A stretch of DNA of 47,500 bases from Halobacterium sp. KA-4 (lineage in GTDB: Archaea; Halobacteriota; Halobacteria; Halobacteriales; Halobacteriaceae), in the NCBI RefSeq assembly GCF_021028995.1, contig NZ_JAJJZG010000021.1:1-47500 (forward strand). Direction: 5' to 3'. Positions 33,013-42,817 of the stretch are shown in pieces (the first letter of the stretch is position 1; every line of letters starts with the position of its first letter). A program made the translations under genes and the position numbers. The notes beneath the pieces are model-generated. The model made no database searches and had not been told where the DNA came from. It saw nothing but the letters and a program-made list of their open reading frames with translations.

Positions 33013-35295
33013 ATGGACGACCACAAAGATACAGCTAAGAATTCCCAGGGCGGAGAGGACCAGCAGGACACCACCAGTCACCAGCACGAACACGGCGACC
33101 ACGATGAAGCGGTCGCGGAATCTGACGAGGAAGGGGTAGAACAGGAGCTACTAGAGGAGGAGGCTCACCCTGCTGCGGCAGGTGAGATGGCGTCCCACGA
33201 ACAGCACGAACACGCCGGCCACGAGGGCGACGGGCACGGCCACGGTTCCCACGAGGGACACGGCGAGGGCCATGGCGGGATGCACGAAGGCCACGAGCAG
33301 ATGTTCCGGCGACGCTTCTTCGTCTCGACACTCCTGTCGGTTCCCGTCCTCCTGTACAGCGAAATGCTGCAGGAGTGGCTCGGCTTCTCCGTCCCCACGT
33401 TCCCGGGGAGCGAGTGGATCAACCCGGTGTTCGCCGTCATCGTCTTCGCGTACGGTGGGGTCCCGTTCCTCCAGATGGCGGTGCCGGAGCTGAAAGACCG
33501 GTCGCCGGGGATGATGACGTTGATCTCGATGGCGATCACCGTCGCGTTCGTCTACAGTCTCGCGAGCGTGGTCTTCCCGACGCAGTCTGCGTTTTTCTGG
33601 GAACTCGTCACGCTGATCGACATCATGCTGCTGGGCCACTGGATCGAGATGCGGTCGGTCCGGCGGGCCTCCAGCGCGGTCGACGAACTGGCGAAACTGA
33701 TGCCAGACACCGCCGAGCGTATTACCGACGACGGAGAAACCGAGGAGGTTCCCGTCAGGGAGCTCTCGGAAGGCGATCTCGTGCTCGTCCGGCCGGGCGC
33801 AAGTGTCCCTGCTGACGGCACCGTCGAGGAAGGTGATTCGGACGTCAACGAGTCGATGATCACTGGCGAGTCCAAGCCCGTCTCGAAGGAGCCTGGCGAC
33901 GAGGTCATCGGCGGCACCATCAACGGCGATGGTAGTCTCCGCGTCCGTGTTGGCGCGACGGGCGAGGAGACGACGCTGGCGGGCATCATGCGTCTCGTCG
34001 AGGAAGCCCAGCAGAGCAAGTCCAAGACGCAGGTACTGGCCGACCGGGCGGCAGGCTGGCTGTTCTACGTCGCGCTCGGGGCGGCAGTCGTGACGGCGAT
34101 TGCGTGGACCGTCGCGGTCTCGTTCGACGCGACCGTCATCGAGCGAGTCGTGACGGTGCTCGTCATCGCCTGCCCGCACGCCCTCGGGCTCGCCATTCCG
34201 CTGGTCGTCGCGATCAACACGTCGCTCGCCGCTCGCAACGGGATGCTCGTTCGCGACCGCATCGCGATGGAAGACGCACGGAATCTGGACGCGATCATCT
34301 TCGACAAGACAGGGACGCTTACCGAGGGCGAACACGGCGTCGTGGATATGGCGACCGTCAACGGCGTCGACGAGGACGACGCGCTCGGGCTGGCGGCAGC
34401 CGTCGAGAGCGACTCCGAGCACATGATCGCGCGAGCGATTCGCGAGGCCGCCGACGAGCGAGACCTAACTACTCCCGACGCGACCGCCTTCGAGGCGATC
34501 AAAGGCCGAGGGGTTCGCGCGAACGTCGACGGAAACGAGGTGTACGTCGGTGGGCCGAACCTGTTGACCCAGCTCGATAGCGAGATCCCCGACCATCTCC
34601 AGCGCTTCGCTGACGAGGCCGGACAGAACGCCCAGACAGTGGTGTATCTCGTTCGTGACGGAGAGCTAATTGCCGCCTTCGCGATGGCCGACGTGATCCG
34701 CGAGGAGAGTTTCCGCGTCGTCGACGCGCTCCACGATCTGGGTATCGAGGTGGCGATGCTGACGGGGGACTCCCAGGACGTCGCCAACGCCGTCGCCGAC
34801 GAACTGGGCATCGACACGGTGTTCGCGGAGGTCCTCCCCGAAGACAAAGACGAGAAAGTACAGGAACTCCAGGACCAGGGCAAGCTCGTGGGGATGGTCG
34901 GCGATGGTGTGAACGACGCGCCGGCGCTGACGCGAGCCGACGTCGGCATTGCGATCGGGAGCGGCACCGACGTTGCGGTCCAGTCGGCCGACGTCATCCT
35001 CGTCCAGAACAACCCGATGGACGTCGCCCGGCTGGTGAAGCTCAGTAAGGCGAGCTACCGGAAGATGCAGGAGAACATCGTCTGGGCGGCCGGCTACAAC
35101 GTGTTCGCGATTCCGCTTGCAGCAGGCGTGTTGGCACCGGTCGGGATTCTGCTGTCTCCCGCCGTGGGCGCGCTCCTGATGTCACTGAGTACGGTCATCG
35201 TTGCCATCAACGCTCAGCTGCTCCGCCGCGTGGACTTGTCCATTCCCGAGCTTCCGGGCGGGACACCAGCGACTGACGCACAACCTGCAGACTGA
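33013..35295 (+). CDS. CopB-type copper P1B-ATPase (CPH motif)
   Basis: 760 residues. Residues 1-95 are extremely His/Gly/Glu-rich ([20 protein letters not shown]) and replace an HMA domain as metal-binding region. The core carries TGES (284-287), CPH (387-389, in [11 protein letters not shown]), DKTGT (D431), MLTGDSQDV and [23 protein letters not shown] with a His-rich N-terminus is the mark of P1B-3 (CopB) pumps, which export Cu. The usual SEHP is SEHM (468-471). The divergent TRASH regulator and CopZ-like gene complete the circuit. Confidence 0.9.
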   Translation: MDDHKDTAKNSQGGEDQQDTTSHQHEHGDHDEAVAESDEEGVEQELLEEEAHPAAAGEMASHEQHEHAGHEGDGHGHGSHEGHGEGHGGMHEGHEQMFRRRFFVSTLLSVPVLLYSEMLQEWLGFSVPTFPGSEWINPVFAVIVFAYGGVPFLQMAVPELKDRSPGMMTLISMAITVAFVYSLASVVFPTQSAFFWELVTLIDIMLLGHWIEMRSVRRASSAVDELAKLMPDTAERITDDGETEEVPVRELSEGDLVLVRPGASVPADGTVEEGDSDVNESMITGESKPVSKEPGDEVIGGTINGDGSLRVRVGATGEETTLAGIMRLVEEAQQSKSKTQVLADRAAGWLFYVALGAAVVTAIAWTVAVSFDATVIERVVTVLVIACPHALGLAIPLVVAINTSLAARNGMLVRDRIAMEDARNLDAIIFDKTGTLTEGEHGVVDMATVNGVDEDDALGLAAAVESDSEHMIARAIREAADERDLTTPDATAFEAIKGRGVRANVDGNEVYVGGPNLLTQLDSEIPDHLQRFADEAGQNAQTVVYLVRDGELIAAFAMADVIREESFRVVDALHDLGIEVAMLTGDSQDVANAVADELGIDTVFAEVLPEDKDEKVQELQDQGKLVGMVGDGVNDAPALTRADVGIAIGSGTDVAVQSADVILVQNNPMDVARLVKLSKASYRKMQENIVWAAGYNVFAIPLAAGVLAPVGILLSPAVGALLMSLSTVIVAINAQLLRRVDLSIPELPGGTPATDAQPAD

Positions 35296-35480
35296 AACGC
35301 TCCCGATCGCTTCGGTGCTTCTTTCAATTGAGTTCGGTTGGTGGACAGCAAATGGCGACACTGCGTAATTTCGGTGGGTATCGCTACGTGGTCACCGGTT
35401 CCACAGTTTTCCCGAAGGGTGCATAGTTCGGTATACACAGACGCTCGTCTGATGGGCTACATTGCTGCGTCAGCACTAGG

Positions 35481-35488
35481 TTTATACC
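35481..35488 (+). promoter_or_regulatory. TATA-like box for a short gene
   Basis: TTTATACC begins 30 nt upstream of the ATG at 35511, the spacing of a haloarchaeal promoter of a leaderless gene. Confidence 0.6.
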
Positions 35489-35510
35489 GCTTGACGGACT
35501 TCTTTCCAAT

Positions 35511-35615
35511 ATGAGCCTCGAAGAGACGGTTGACTACCTCGCCGAGGAACTCGACCTCGAGCGAAGTGAACACGTCCGTGAGGTTGGTCAGTCAGTCGCC
35601 GAGCTTCGCGACTGA
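35511..35615 (+). CDS. 34-residue acidic protein
   Basis: ATG 35511 to TGA 35613-35615. It encodes MSLEETVDYLAEELDLERSE and VREVGQSVAELRD, an amphipathic helical peptide with strong acidic composition. A TATA-like box at the correct distance supports expression. The gene is convergent with the Fic-like gene and ends one base before that gene's stop, so an antitoxin-like role is conceivable but unproven. Confidence 0.5.
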   Translation: MSLEETVDYLAEELDLERSEHVREVGQSVAELRD

Positions 35616-36503
35616 TCAGAACATTTCTCTGAAGTCCCGTTCGACCAGTCCGTCCTCCAGATACGTGATGAACTCTTGTTTCGTTGGTCCTTGACGGTCG
35701 AGCAGATCGTCCCGCTCTGCTCGTTCGAGAACTGACTGTGCAAAGTCCGTACAGTGGGATTCGTGCTGCTCAGCGTACTCTGAGAGGGCTTCTCGCCAGT
35801 GCATATCCAGCTCGAACTCGGCTAATCGGATTTGGATTCCGTCTTTCCGTTCGACGAGGTCGACGTTCAGCTCTTCGAGTTGCTTGAAACGGAGGTTGTT
35901 CCGGCGGACCGTGATGAGCCGCTTAGAATCAACAATATAAGGATCAACCCACTCTCGCCAGGTATCGTCGTCGACGTGCGTTCGTGGCATCTCAAAATCC
36001 GGCTCCACACTCTCAATACAGAACTGCAGCATCGCGATGCCAGTTCGATGATTCGCATTCGGGAGGGAATGTCGTAGGATCAAATTCGACATCACCTCTC
36101 CAGCGACGGTCGGAAGTGGTGCTCCCCAGGAGACGTGATCGAGTGCCTGCTGGATCTTTTGCGGTTCGAACTCCTTGTAGAGCCGGAACTCATCCTCATC
36201 TCGAACATCGACCGCGGCTTCGAGCAACTCCACTAATCGGAATGCGACAACCTGCCCAGCACGGGGGAGATCACGAATACGGTCGCTCAGCCATTCCTGA
36301 TCGAAGTCGATGTCTTGGGCTGATTCGATCTCTGAATCGCCTTCGTAGAGCACATAGACCGGTGTTTCAAAGGGATACCCGATGAGCTTTGTCGACTCGT
36401 CGGATTGCTCTCGCTGAGACAGGATTTCTGCCACCGATGCCGAGCTATATTTGAGTGAGAAATTCTCGGCCTGTGGGTGATGATAGAAGACGAGCCGAGC
36501 CAT
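35616..36503 (-). CDS. Fic/Doc-like protein
   Basis: 295 residues. A helical middle contains HSLPNANHRTGIAMLQF (H145 to F161), which resembles the Doc/Fic active-site motif H-x-F-x-[DAN]-x-N-[KG]-R. H145 is the presumed base, N151 and R153 the phosphate-binding residues. The first 70 residues and the last 100 are not recognised. Fic-domain proteins attach nucleotide or phosphate to targets and often act as toxins. Here the motif is degenerate (L instead of F after the His, H before R), so activity is uncertain. Confidence 0.6.
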   Translation of the reverse strand: MARLVFYHHPQAENFSLKYSSASVAEILSQREQSDESTKLIGYPFETPVYVLYEGDSEIESAQDIDFDQEWLSDRIRDLPRAGQVVAFRLVELLEAAVDVRDEDEFRLYKEFEPQKIQQALDHVSWGAPLPTVAGEVMSNLILRHSLPNANHRTGIAMLQFCIESVEPDFEMPRTHVDDDTWREWVDPYIVDSKRLITVRRNNLRFKQLEELNVDLVERKDGIQIRLAEFELDMHWREALSEYAEQHESHCTDFAQSVLERAERDDLLDRQGPTKQEFITYLEDGLVERDFREMF

Positions 36504-36736
36504 CTCAATATGTATTCGTGAGAAGTAGGTAAAGCAGTCCCGGTTTTATAGGTTTCAATCGAGTAGTAGCGAGTATGCCACTCAGCACATCCACGGGAGA
36601 ACACTGGACACAACCGCCTAGCTGACGAAACGCAGTTTGGTGGGAGTATAATCGGCCGGACTGACTGGTAGGTGCTGCGACGACTGGTCTGCCCCGTCTC
36701 GACCCGGGTAGGGGAAAATCGTGACGGGGAATCAAA

Positions 36737-37060
36737 ATGGAACTCGAAACAAAGAACGAAACCTACGCTGAAGGCCACGCACTAACAAAGCTCTTCGGAG
36801 AATCGGCGAAAACGAAAATCATCGCAGCACTGCTCAGCGAGAGCGACGTCGACGTCAACGTCACCGATATCGCTGACCTCGCCGGCCTGCACCGCACGAC
36901 CGTCTACGACCACATCGACGACCTCGAAGCCCTCGGCGTCGTCGAACAGACCCGAACGGTCAGCGGCAGCCCCATGTACCAGATCAATCGCGATAGCGAC
37001 GTCGCAGAAGATATCGCCCAGCTCCACTGGGACCTCCTCGACGTCGTCGGCGAGGGGTAG
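36737..37060 (+). CDS. Small winged-helix regulator
   Basis: 107 residues. The HTH (about 20-90) reads KTKIIAALLSESDVDVNVTD, then IADLAGLHRTTVYDHIDDLE, with a short wing (RTVSGSPMYQINRDS) and an amphipathic C-terminal helix. This family is common in haloarchaea and usually acts alone. It lies 234 nt from the Fic-like gene and is convergent with the following sensor kinase. Target unknown. Confidence 0.75.
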   Translation: MELETKNETYAEGHALTKLFGESAKTKIIAALLSESDVDVNVTDIADLAGLHRTTVYDHIDDLEALGVVEQTRTVSGSPMYQINRDSDVAEDIAQLHWDLLDVVGEG

Positions 37061-37227
37061 CTACCAGAATTTCCAGCGGTTGCTACAGCGTGGCACCTAT
37101 TGGATCTTGACGAAGAGTGCTGGAGACAAATTCAACTACCTCCTAGAAACCGCTTCTTTGACTCCCTCGAGTTGACGACCACGATTGATTCTGCTCTCGA
37201 CCAAATTTCAACTCCAGAAGTAAGTAG

Positions 37228-38250
37228 TTACCACGTAATTTCGAACCGTGCTCCCTCTGAGGCACTCTCGGTCACGACGATCTCCCATCCGTGCCCCTCA
37301 ACAATTTGAGCCACGATTGAGAGCCCGTAGCCGGTTCCCTCCTCGCTTGTTGAATACCCGTGTGCAAAAATCTCTGATCGAAGTGACTCTGGAATTCCTG
37401 GCCCATCATCTGCGATATATACACCCGCCTCGGGAGATAGGCTGCCCACACGAACGGTGGCATTACTGCCAGCATGCTCGATCGTATTGCGAAAGAGATT
37501 CGCAAGCAGCTCCCGAAACCGGCTTTTATCAGCCGTAATTACCCCTAGTTCATCTTCGATTTTCACTGTCGCTTCCTGCGTATCAACGCTCTTCCAGGCT
37601 TCCCGAACACTGTCTTGAATCTCGACTGACTCAACCTCACCAATATACTGTCCCTCCTTCGAGAGGGCAAGGACGTCATTAACGAGATTATCAATCCGAG
37701 TGAGCGACTCTGCAACTCTTTCTAGTTCTGGACTGTCGTGGTTCTGTTGTGCGAGTTCAGTATACCCCTGGGCGACCGAGAGCGGGTTCCGAATATCATG
37801 TGTAAGGATGTCCGCGAAATCATTCCACCGGTCTTTTTGCGCTTCTAATTGATTCTCACGTCGTCGCCGCTCCGTAATATCTCGAATAATGCCCGTGAAG
37901 TACTGTTCGCCGTCGTGTTCGTGCTCGCGGAGACTGATCAGCGTCGGCACCTCGTGGCCATCCTTGTGAAGCGCGGGCAGTTCCATCCCATCCCAGTCGA
38001 TGTTGCGCTCTCCGGTTCTGACGTATGACTCAAGCGCGGCAGCATGCACTGGCTCCAGGCGCTCTGGAATGATCTTCATCTTCGAACTACCGATTAACTC
38101 AGCAGGTGTGTAGCCAAGAATCTCCTCAATCGCCGGGTTCGCGTACACGATCTTGCTCTCCTCATCAATTGTCAGCATTCCCTCAGCAGCGTTTTCAACA
38201 AGCGTCTGATAGAAATCACCAGCAGTGGCGTGCGGTGGAGGGGATTCCAT
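37228..38250 (-). CDS. PAS sensor histidine kinase
   Basis: 340 residues. One PAS domain (about 12-127), then a dimerisation/phosphoacceptor helix with H151 (ILTHDIRNPLSVAQGY), and an ATPase domain with the N-box (ELLANLFRNTIEHA), G1-box (YIADDGPGIP) and G2-box (EEGTGYGLSIVAQIV). No membrane segment, so it is a cytoplasmic sensor. No response regulator gene is next to it; the receiver domain at the N-terminus of neighbouring kinases could be the partner. Confidence 0.85.
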   Translation of the reverse strand: MESPPPHATAGDFYQTLVENAAEGMLTIDEESKIVYANPAIEEILGYTPAELIGSSKMKIIPERLEPVHAAALESYVRTGERNIDWDGMELPALHKDGHEVPTLISLREHEHDGEQYFTGIIRDITERRRRENQLEAQKDRWNDFADILTHDIRNPLSVAQGYTELAQQNHDSPELERVAESLTRIDNLVNDVLALSKEGQYIGEVESVEIQDSVREAWKSVDTQEATVKIEDELGVITADKSRFRELLANLFRNTIEHAGSNATVRVGSLSPEAGVYIADDGPGIPESLRSEIFAHGYSTSEEGTGYGLSIVAQIVEGHGWEIVVTESASEGARFEITW

Positions 38251-38340
38251 TCGTTGTTAGCCTAGGCACGGAAGTATGCTTAACACTTCTTCACAGTTTC
38301 TCAGTGTGGGAACCGTGGATAAAGTCCAGGCTACGAGTGA

Positions 38341-40512
38341 TCAGAGTGAGTCTTCGGATACGATTTCGAATCGAACACCATCGAGGTGTATTCCATCGTC
38401 AATCTGGATGTCCCACTCGTGAGCCAACACGATTTGGCGAATGCTCGCCATCCCCATCCCAATCCCCTCATCACCATTCTTCGTGGAGAATCCGGGAGTG
38501 AACACGCGGTCTCGATGGTCGGGGTTGATTCCGGGACCACTGTCTTCGTAGTAGAATCCGTCCTCGAGGGCTCCGATACGAATCCGCACGTCGCTTGGAC
38601 CGTGCTCGATGGAATTCCCGAGAAGGTTCTCGAGCATCCGCTGGAGTGCGTCGCGATCGGCGTCAATTTGTATGTCGCTGGCGACTGTGACAGCCGCTTC
38701 CTGTGGCGGATCAACTGTCGTCCAGACATCCTCAACGACAGACCCGACATCAACAAGTGCGGTTTCCGAGATTATCTCTCCGGTCCGTAATGTTGTCACG
38801 AGATCTGTCCGAAGGTCATCGACACGTTCGATTGCCTCCCCAGCACGTTCGACGTGTTCCTTGTCTCCGGTTTCCAGAGCTAACTCTAGGCGTCCTTGAA
38901 CCGTTGAAATAGGGCTTTGCAGGTCGTGTGAAACGAAGCTCGCAAATCGGTCAAACTGTTCGTTACGCCGTTCCAATTCCCGTTCTCGTCGTCGCCGCTC
39001 CGTCACATCCGTCGCTGATGCGATAATACGAATTACCGCTCCATCAGCATCCGTAACCGGCCGAAATTGCCCCTCCACTGTCGCTGTTCCACCGTCTCCT
39101 TTCGGATGCGTTGCTTCGTACTCGACGTACTCCCCCTCTGCTGCAGTCGCCACCCACTCTTTGACCGTTGCTTGGTAGTCTTCGGTCCACCACGGCGTTT
39201 CCCAGAACGGATCGCCGATGAGTTCCGCTCGTGTCCCCTCAACGTAGTCAAGCGCAGTCTGGTTTACGTCGAGTGTTGTCCCGTCGACGTCAAGGAGGCC
39301 GACGAGGAGATTTGGATCGTTGAAAATCGCGTCAAACTGCTGTTCCTGTCGGCGCATGGTCTGCTCACGCTCCTTCAGCTCCGAGATGTTGCGCCCCTCC
39401 GGTATTAATAACGTGACATCGCCAGCCTCATTGATGACTGGTCGCACCGAGAAATCGATAATCGCGTCCTGGTTCTCGCCACGAATTGTGATCTCATCTC
39501 GGAATGACTCACCGCGCTGTGCCGTCTTAACCGCGTTACGAGCAATTTGTTGGGCTTGCTTGTTCGACTGGAACCATGCACCCTCCCAGAGCGGGAGGCC
39601 AACCACATCGTCTCGGTCAACGCCTGCAAACGAGAGTGCGGCCTCGTTTGCCTCAATAATTGTCCCGTCTGGCTCAAGGAGTCCAGTAAATTGGTAGGTG
39701 TTGTTGAAAATCGCCTCAAACCGTCTCTCACGCCGCTTCGACTCCGTTATATCCGTGATAAACCCCTCTAATATGCGGTCCTCGCCGTCGGCGTTCGTAA
39801 TACTCCGACCACGTTCCCAGACCCACTTGGTCTGCCCGTCAGCTGTTTCGATTCGATACGTTGTCTCGAATGGCTCGCTGTCGTCGAGTGCAGTCTGTAC
39901 GTCTGTCCAGACTGGTCTCTGGTCGTCTGGATGGAGTACGTCCTCGCCCCATGAGACGGCGCCGGATTCGAGCTCGGAGGCAGGATACCCTGCAAGCTGC
40001 TCGCACTCCCCGGCCACTTCTTCCATCGGCCATCCCGGTTCGTTCCGGCACCGGTACACAAGCCCAGGAACGTTACTGACGAGCGTTTCGAGCCGGCGTT
40101 TCTGTTCTTGCACGGCTTGCTGTGACAGATAGCGGTCGACAGCATTCTCAACCCGGTTGGCGAGTAGCGTGTATTGTTGCGTGCCACTTTCTTTCTGGAG
40201 ATAGTCCGTGACACCAGCCGAGATCGCGTCGCTCGCGATTTCTTCGGAGCCCTTCCCAGTAAAGAGAATGAATGGAAGATCCGGGTAGTCATCGCGAACT
40301 GCGGTGAGCAACTCAATCCCTGTCATCGAGGGCATGTCGTGGTCTGCGATAACACAGTCTGGAGTGTCATTCCGAATGTGGGCCAGCGCGTCAGTGGCTA
40401 CCGTTTCAGTTACAACATCAAAGCGGCTGCTCTCTCGTTCCATGAACTCGGCCGTGAGACTCGCAAAATCCGGCTCATCATCGACATGCAGCACTCGAAT
40501 GGAGGCCGCCAT
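38341..40512 (-). CDS. REC-PAS-PAS-PAS histidine kinase
   Basis: 723 residues. A receiver domain (1-125, phospho-acceptor D57 in VIADHDMPSMTG, K107) is followed by three PAS domains (about 142-258, 262-378, 390-505), a phosphoacceptor helix with H529 (FVSHDLQSPISTVQG) and an ATPase domain (LENLLGNSIEHGP; YEDSGPGINP; DEGIGMGMASIRQ). None of the PAS domains has a LOV-type NCRFLQ motif. The receiver at the N-terminus suggests that it is a phosphorelay intermediate whose activity is set by another kinase. No membrane segment. Confidence 0.85.
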   Translation of the reverse strand: MAASIRVLHVDDEPDFASLTAEFMERESSRFDVVTETVATDALAHIRNDTPDCVIADHDMPSMTGIELLTAVRDDYPDLPFILFTGKGSEEIASDAISAGVTDYLQKESGTQQYTLLANRVENAVDRYLSQQAVQEQKRRLETLVSNVPGLVYRCRNEPGWPMEEVAGECEQLAGYPASELESGAVSWGEDVLHPDDQRPVWTDVQTALDDSEPFETTYRIETADGQTKWVWERGRSITNADGEDRILEGFITDITESKRRERRFEAIFNNTYQFTGLLEPDGTIIEANEAALSFAGVDRDDVVGLPLWEGAWFQSNKQAQQIARNAVKTAQRGESFRDEITIRGENQDAIIDFSVRPVINEAGDVTLLIPEGRNISELKEREQTMRRQEQQFDAIFNDPNLLVGLLDVDGTTLDVNQTALDYVEGTRAELIGDPFWETPWWTEDYQATVKEWVATAAEGEYVEYEATHPKGDGGTATVEGQFRPVTDADGAVIRIIASATDVTERRRRERELERRNEQFDRFASFVSHDLQSPISTVQGRLELALETGDKEHVERAGEAIERVDDLRTDLVTTLRTGEIISETALVDVGSVVEDVWTTVDPPQEAAVTVASDIQIDADRDALQRMLENLLGNSIEHGPSDVRIRIGALEDGFYYEDSGPGINPDHRDRVFTPGFSTKNGDEGIGMGMASIRQIVLAHEWDIQIDDGIHLDGVRFEIVSEDSL

Positions 40513-40650
40513 AGCCAGTCCTTTAACATAGAGAGTGAAAAGATATTCCCCTATATTTTATCCTTGTTTCTTTTAATCACTCTTAATAAATAGTCAATAA
40601 TTCTATCCTACTAGACTCAATTTATTACCCTCCGGCAACGTGTCCAGTCT

Positions 40651-41805
40651 ATGCCGCCCTCGGCTCTCAGTGAAATTCCTCCATTTAACGGAGGGAATCA
40701 GCTCATGTCGGTGGTTCTCGTTGATGACGACGAATCGCTGGTCGAGATGTCCTCAGCATTCCTGCAGCGAGAACTCGACAATATCGAAACGACGACGCTC
40801 ACTGACCCAACAAATGTACTCAACGAACTCCAGGGTGGGGAGTACGACTGTATCGTGAGCGACTTCGATATGCCACGGTTGGATGGCTTAGCGCTGCTGA
40901 ACGCACTCCGCGAGGCGGGTATTGATATTCCGTTTGTTCTGTTCACCGGCAAGGGAAGCGAAGAGATCGCCAGCCAAGCTATTACCGCTGGTGTTGACGA
41001 GTACCTCCAGAAGGGTGGCCCCGAAGAGTATCCCGTTCTCGCGAATAAGATTGAGAACCTTGTCGAGAAGCATTGGGCGGAGACACAGGTACAGCGCGGG
41101 TTTCTCGCGATTGAATCCGCCGAGGAAGGGATTGGTATCATCGACGACGACGGCGTCTACCAGTATATGAATGAGGCGTACGCAGCAGTGTATGACCGTG
41201 ATCGCGGCGAACTAATCGGGGAGCACTGGGATATGCTGTACCCACCGGAGGAGACCGACCGCTTCCACGATGAAATTCTCCCAGAGCTCGAAACTGAGGG
41301 AGTGTGGCGCGGTATTTCGACAGGCATCACAAAACAGGGTGAGCCAGTTCCGGAGCGGCTCGTCCTCACACAGATGGATAGCGGTGGCCATGTCTGTATC
41401 GTCCAAGAACTCGACCAGAATGACGAACTCGAAGCCGAACTCGCGCTAAAGAACCGAGCACTTGACGCAGCTGGCTTAGGCATCGTGATAACAGATGCTC
41501 TGGAAGACGACAACCCGATCGTCTACCTGAACGAAGGCTTCGAAGAACTAACTGGGTACGACGAAGAGAAGGTCCTAGGACGTAACTGTCGATTCTTGCA
41601 AGGCGATGAAACAGACCCTCAAACAGTCACCAACCTGCGCGAGTCAATTGATGCTGGAGCATCGATTTCGACGGACATTCGGAACTACGACGCCGACGGC
41701 GAGCTATTCTGGAATCACCTCGAGATCTTTCCTATCACCGACGAGACGGGGACGGTCACGAACTTTGTCGGCTTCCAGCGCGACATTACGGACCGGCAGG
41801 GGTGA
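40651..41805 (+). CDS. REC-PAS-LOV protein without kinase domain
   Basis: 384 residues from ATG 40651 (ATG 40705 is the alternative). Receiver domain about 19-140 (D71 in IVSDFDMPRLDG), PAS domain about 148-258, and a LOV domain about 265-382 ending GFQRDITDRQG. The LOV signature GRNCRFLQG has the reactive C313, and the other flavin-binding positions N345 (IRNYDADG), N355 (FWNHL) and Q376 (VGFQRD) are present. A LOV domain binds FMN or FAD and forms a cysteine adduct in blue light. There is no output domain. TATTTATTACC-like AT-rich sequence upstream may be the promoter. A TrmB-type gene begins 42 nt downstream. Confidence 0.85.
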   Translation: MPPSALSEIPPFNGGNQLMSVVLVDDDESLVEMSSAFLQRELDNIETTTLTDPTNVLNELQGGEYDCIVSDFDMPRLDGLALLNALREAGIDIPFVLFTGKGSEEIASQAITAGVDEYLQKGGPEEYPVLANKIENLVEKHWAETQVQRGFLAIESAEEGIGIIDDDGVYQYMNEAYAAVYDRDRGELIGEHWDMLYPPEETDRFHDEILPELETEGVWRGISTGITKQGEPVPERLVLTQMDSGGHVCIVQELDQNDELEAELALKNRALDAAGLGIVITDALEDDNPIVYLNEGFEELTGYDEEKVLGRNCRFLQGDETDPQTVTNLRESIDAGASISTDIRNYDADGELFWNHLEIFPITDETGTVTNFVGFQRDITDRQG

Positions 41806-41847
41806 ACGGCCGCTTTGCTTTTCGGGTGGTATCTTCTACGAGGGCGT

Positions 41848-42645
41848 ATGGCGGGAAAGTCAACCGAGCAACTCGAATACGAGTGTTCTACTCTACTCCA
41901 GAAGTTCGGCTTCACCGAGTACGAAGCCTCTACGTTCGTCTATCTCCTCCGCCTCGGGACTGGCACCGCAAAAGATGTCGCAGAGATCGGCGATGTACCC
42001 CGAACTCGCGTCTATGACGCCGTTGACGCCCTCCATGAGGCTGGATTGGTTGACATCCAACACACGTCGCCGAAGAAATTCACGCCAGTCTCGCGAGAAA
42101 GCGCCCTCCGAAAGCTCAACCTCCAACGGCAGAACACCATCACGGAGTTGAGTGAGCTGTTCGAAGACCTCGAACCCGCCACCCAGCAGCCCGAAGAACT
42201 CGGGGTGTGGACGGTCACGGGCTACGAGGGTGTCACTAGTCGACTTCTCGAATTCATTGACGACGCTGACGACGAACTCATCTATATGACCGTCGACGAA
42301 CTTCTGACCGAGGACCACCTTGATCATTTGGAGGCGGCCGAAGAGCGTGGTGTTGACATCTATCTTGCGGGTCTGTCTGATTCCGCACAGGCCGAGATTC
42401 AGGAGCGGATTCCTTCGGCTGAACTCTTTGAAACACTGTGGGCGTGGTCCGAGGAAGGCGCTGGAAGCCTGCTCATTACCGACGAACGAACCGCACTTGT
42501 AAGTGTCCTGACCGACCAAGAAGCGACGGATAGCATCCACGAGACGGCCATCTGGGGAATGGGCGAGCGCAATAGCCTCGTCGTGGTACTACGGGCCATT
42601 TTCACCTGGCGACTCAACACACTCACCCCCGAAGCTAATGAATGA
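41848..42645 (+). CDS. TrmB-type transcriptional regulator
   Basis: 265 residues from ATG 41848; the frame upstream overlaps no domain. The N-terminal winged helix (about 8-80: LLQKFGFTEYEASTFVYLLR, then AKDVAEIGDVPRTRVYDAVD, ALHEAGLVDI) is of TrmB type. The C-terminal part (about 110-250) resembles the TrmB effector/phospholipase-D-like domain (TGYEGVTSRLLEFIDDADDE; SLLITDERTALVSVL). TrmB proteins sense sugars or related ligands; here a preceding REC-PAS-LOV protein, 42 nt away on the same strand, suggests a shared transcript and a sensor-regulator link. Confidence 0.8.
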   Translation: MAGKSTEQLEYECSTLLQKFGFTEYEASTFVYLLRLGTGTAKDVAEIGDVPRTRVYDAVDALHEAGLVDIQHTSPKKFTPVSRESALRKLNLQRQNTITELSELFEDLEPATQQPEELGVWTVTGYEGVTSRLLEFIDDADDELIYMTVDELLTEDHLDHLEAAEERGVDIYLAGLSDSAQAEIQERIPSAELFETLWAWSEEGAGSLLITDERTALVSVLTDQEATDSIHETAIWGMGERNSLVVVLRAIFTWRLNTLTPEANE

Positions 42646-42705
42646 ACAACAGCAGTTGCCAATACGATTTCTCTATTCAGAGTGAAACCTGAAACAGCCG
42701 CTACA
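42645..42705 (-). repeat. Dispersed intergenic repeat, copy 3
   Basis: Read on the minus strand: GTTTCAGGTTTCACTCTGAA, then TAGAGAAATCGTATTGGCAA, CTGCTGTTGTT. It starts right at the end of the TrmB-type gene. Homologous to the copies at 7728, 10933 and 44335. Confidence 0.55.
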
Positions 42706-42817
42706 TACAGACTGACGGGTGATTACCTTGGTCAAAATTGTTGACGCCGAATAGAGTCTGGTAGGGGCGGATGGGTTTATCCGGACAGCGACCTTAAGGA
42801 CGTATAGTCCGATCATA

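Noticed and set aside
33151-34422. Antisense frame (423 codons) over the CopB-type ATPase
   Set aside because: Shadow of a GC-rich gene; rich in Arg/Asp/His without any fold pattern.
42745-42817. Possible small RNA between repeat copy 3 and the CxxC gene
   Set aside because: No stable stem or conserved sequence seen; AT/GC content is unremarkable.
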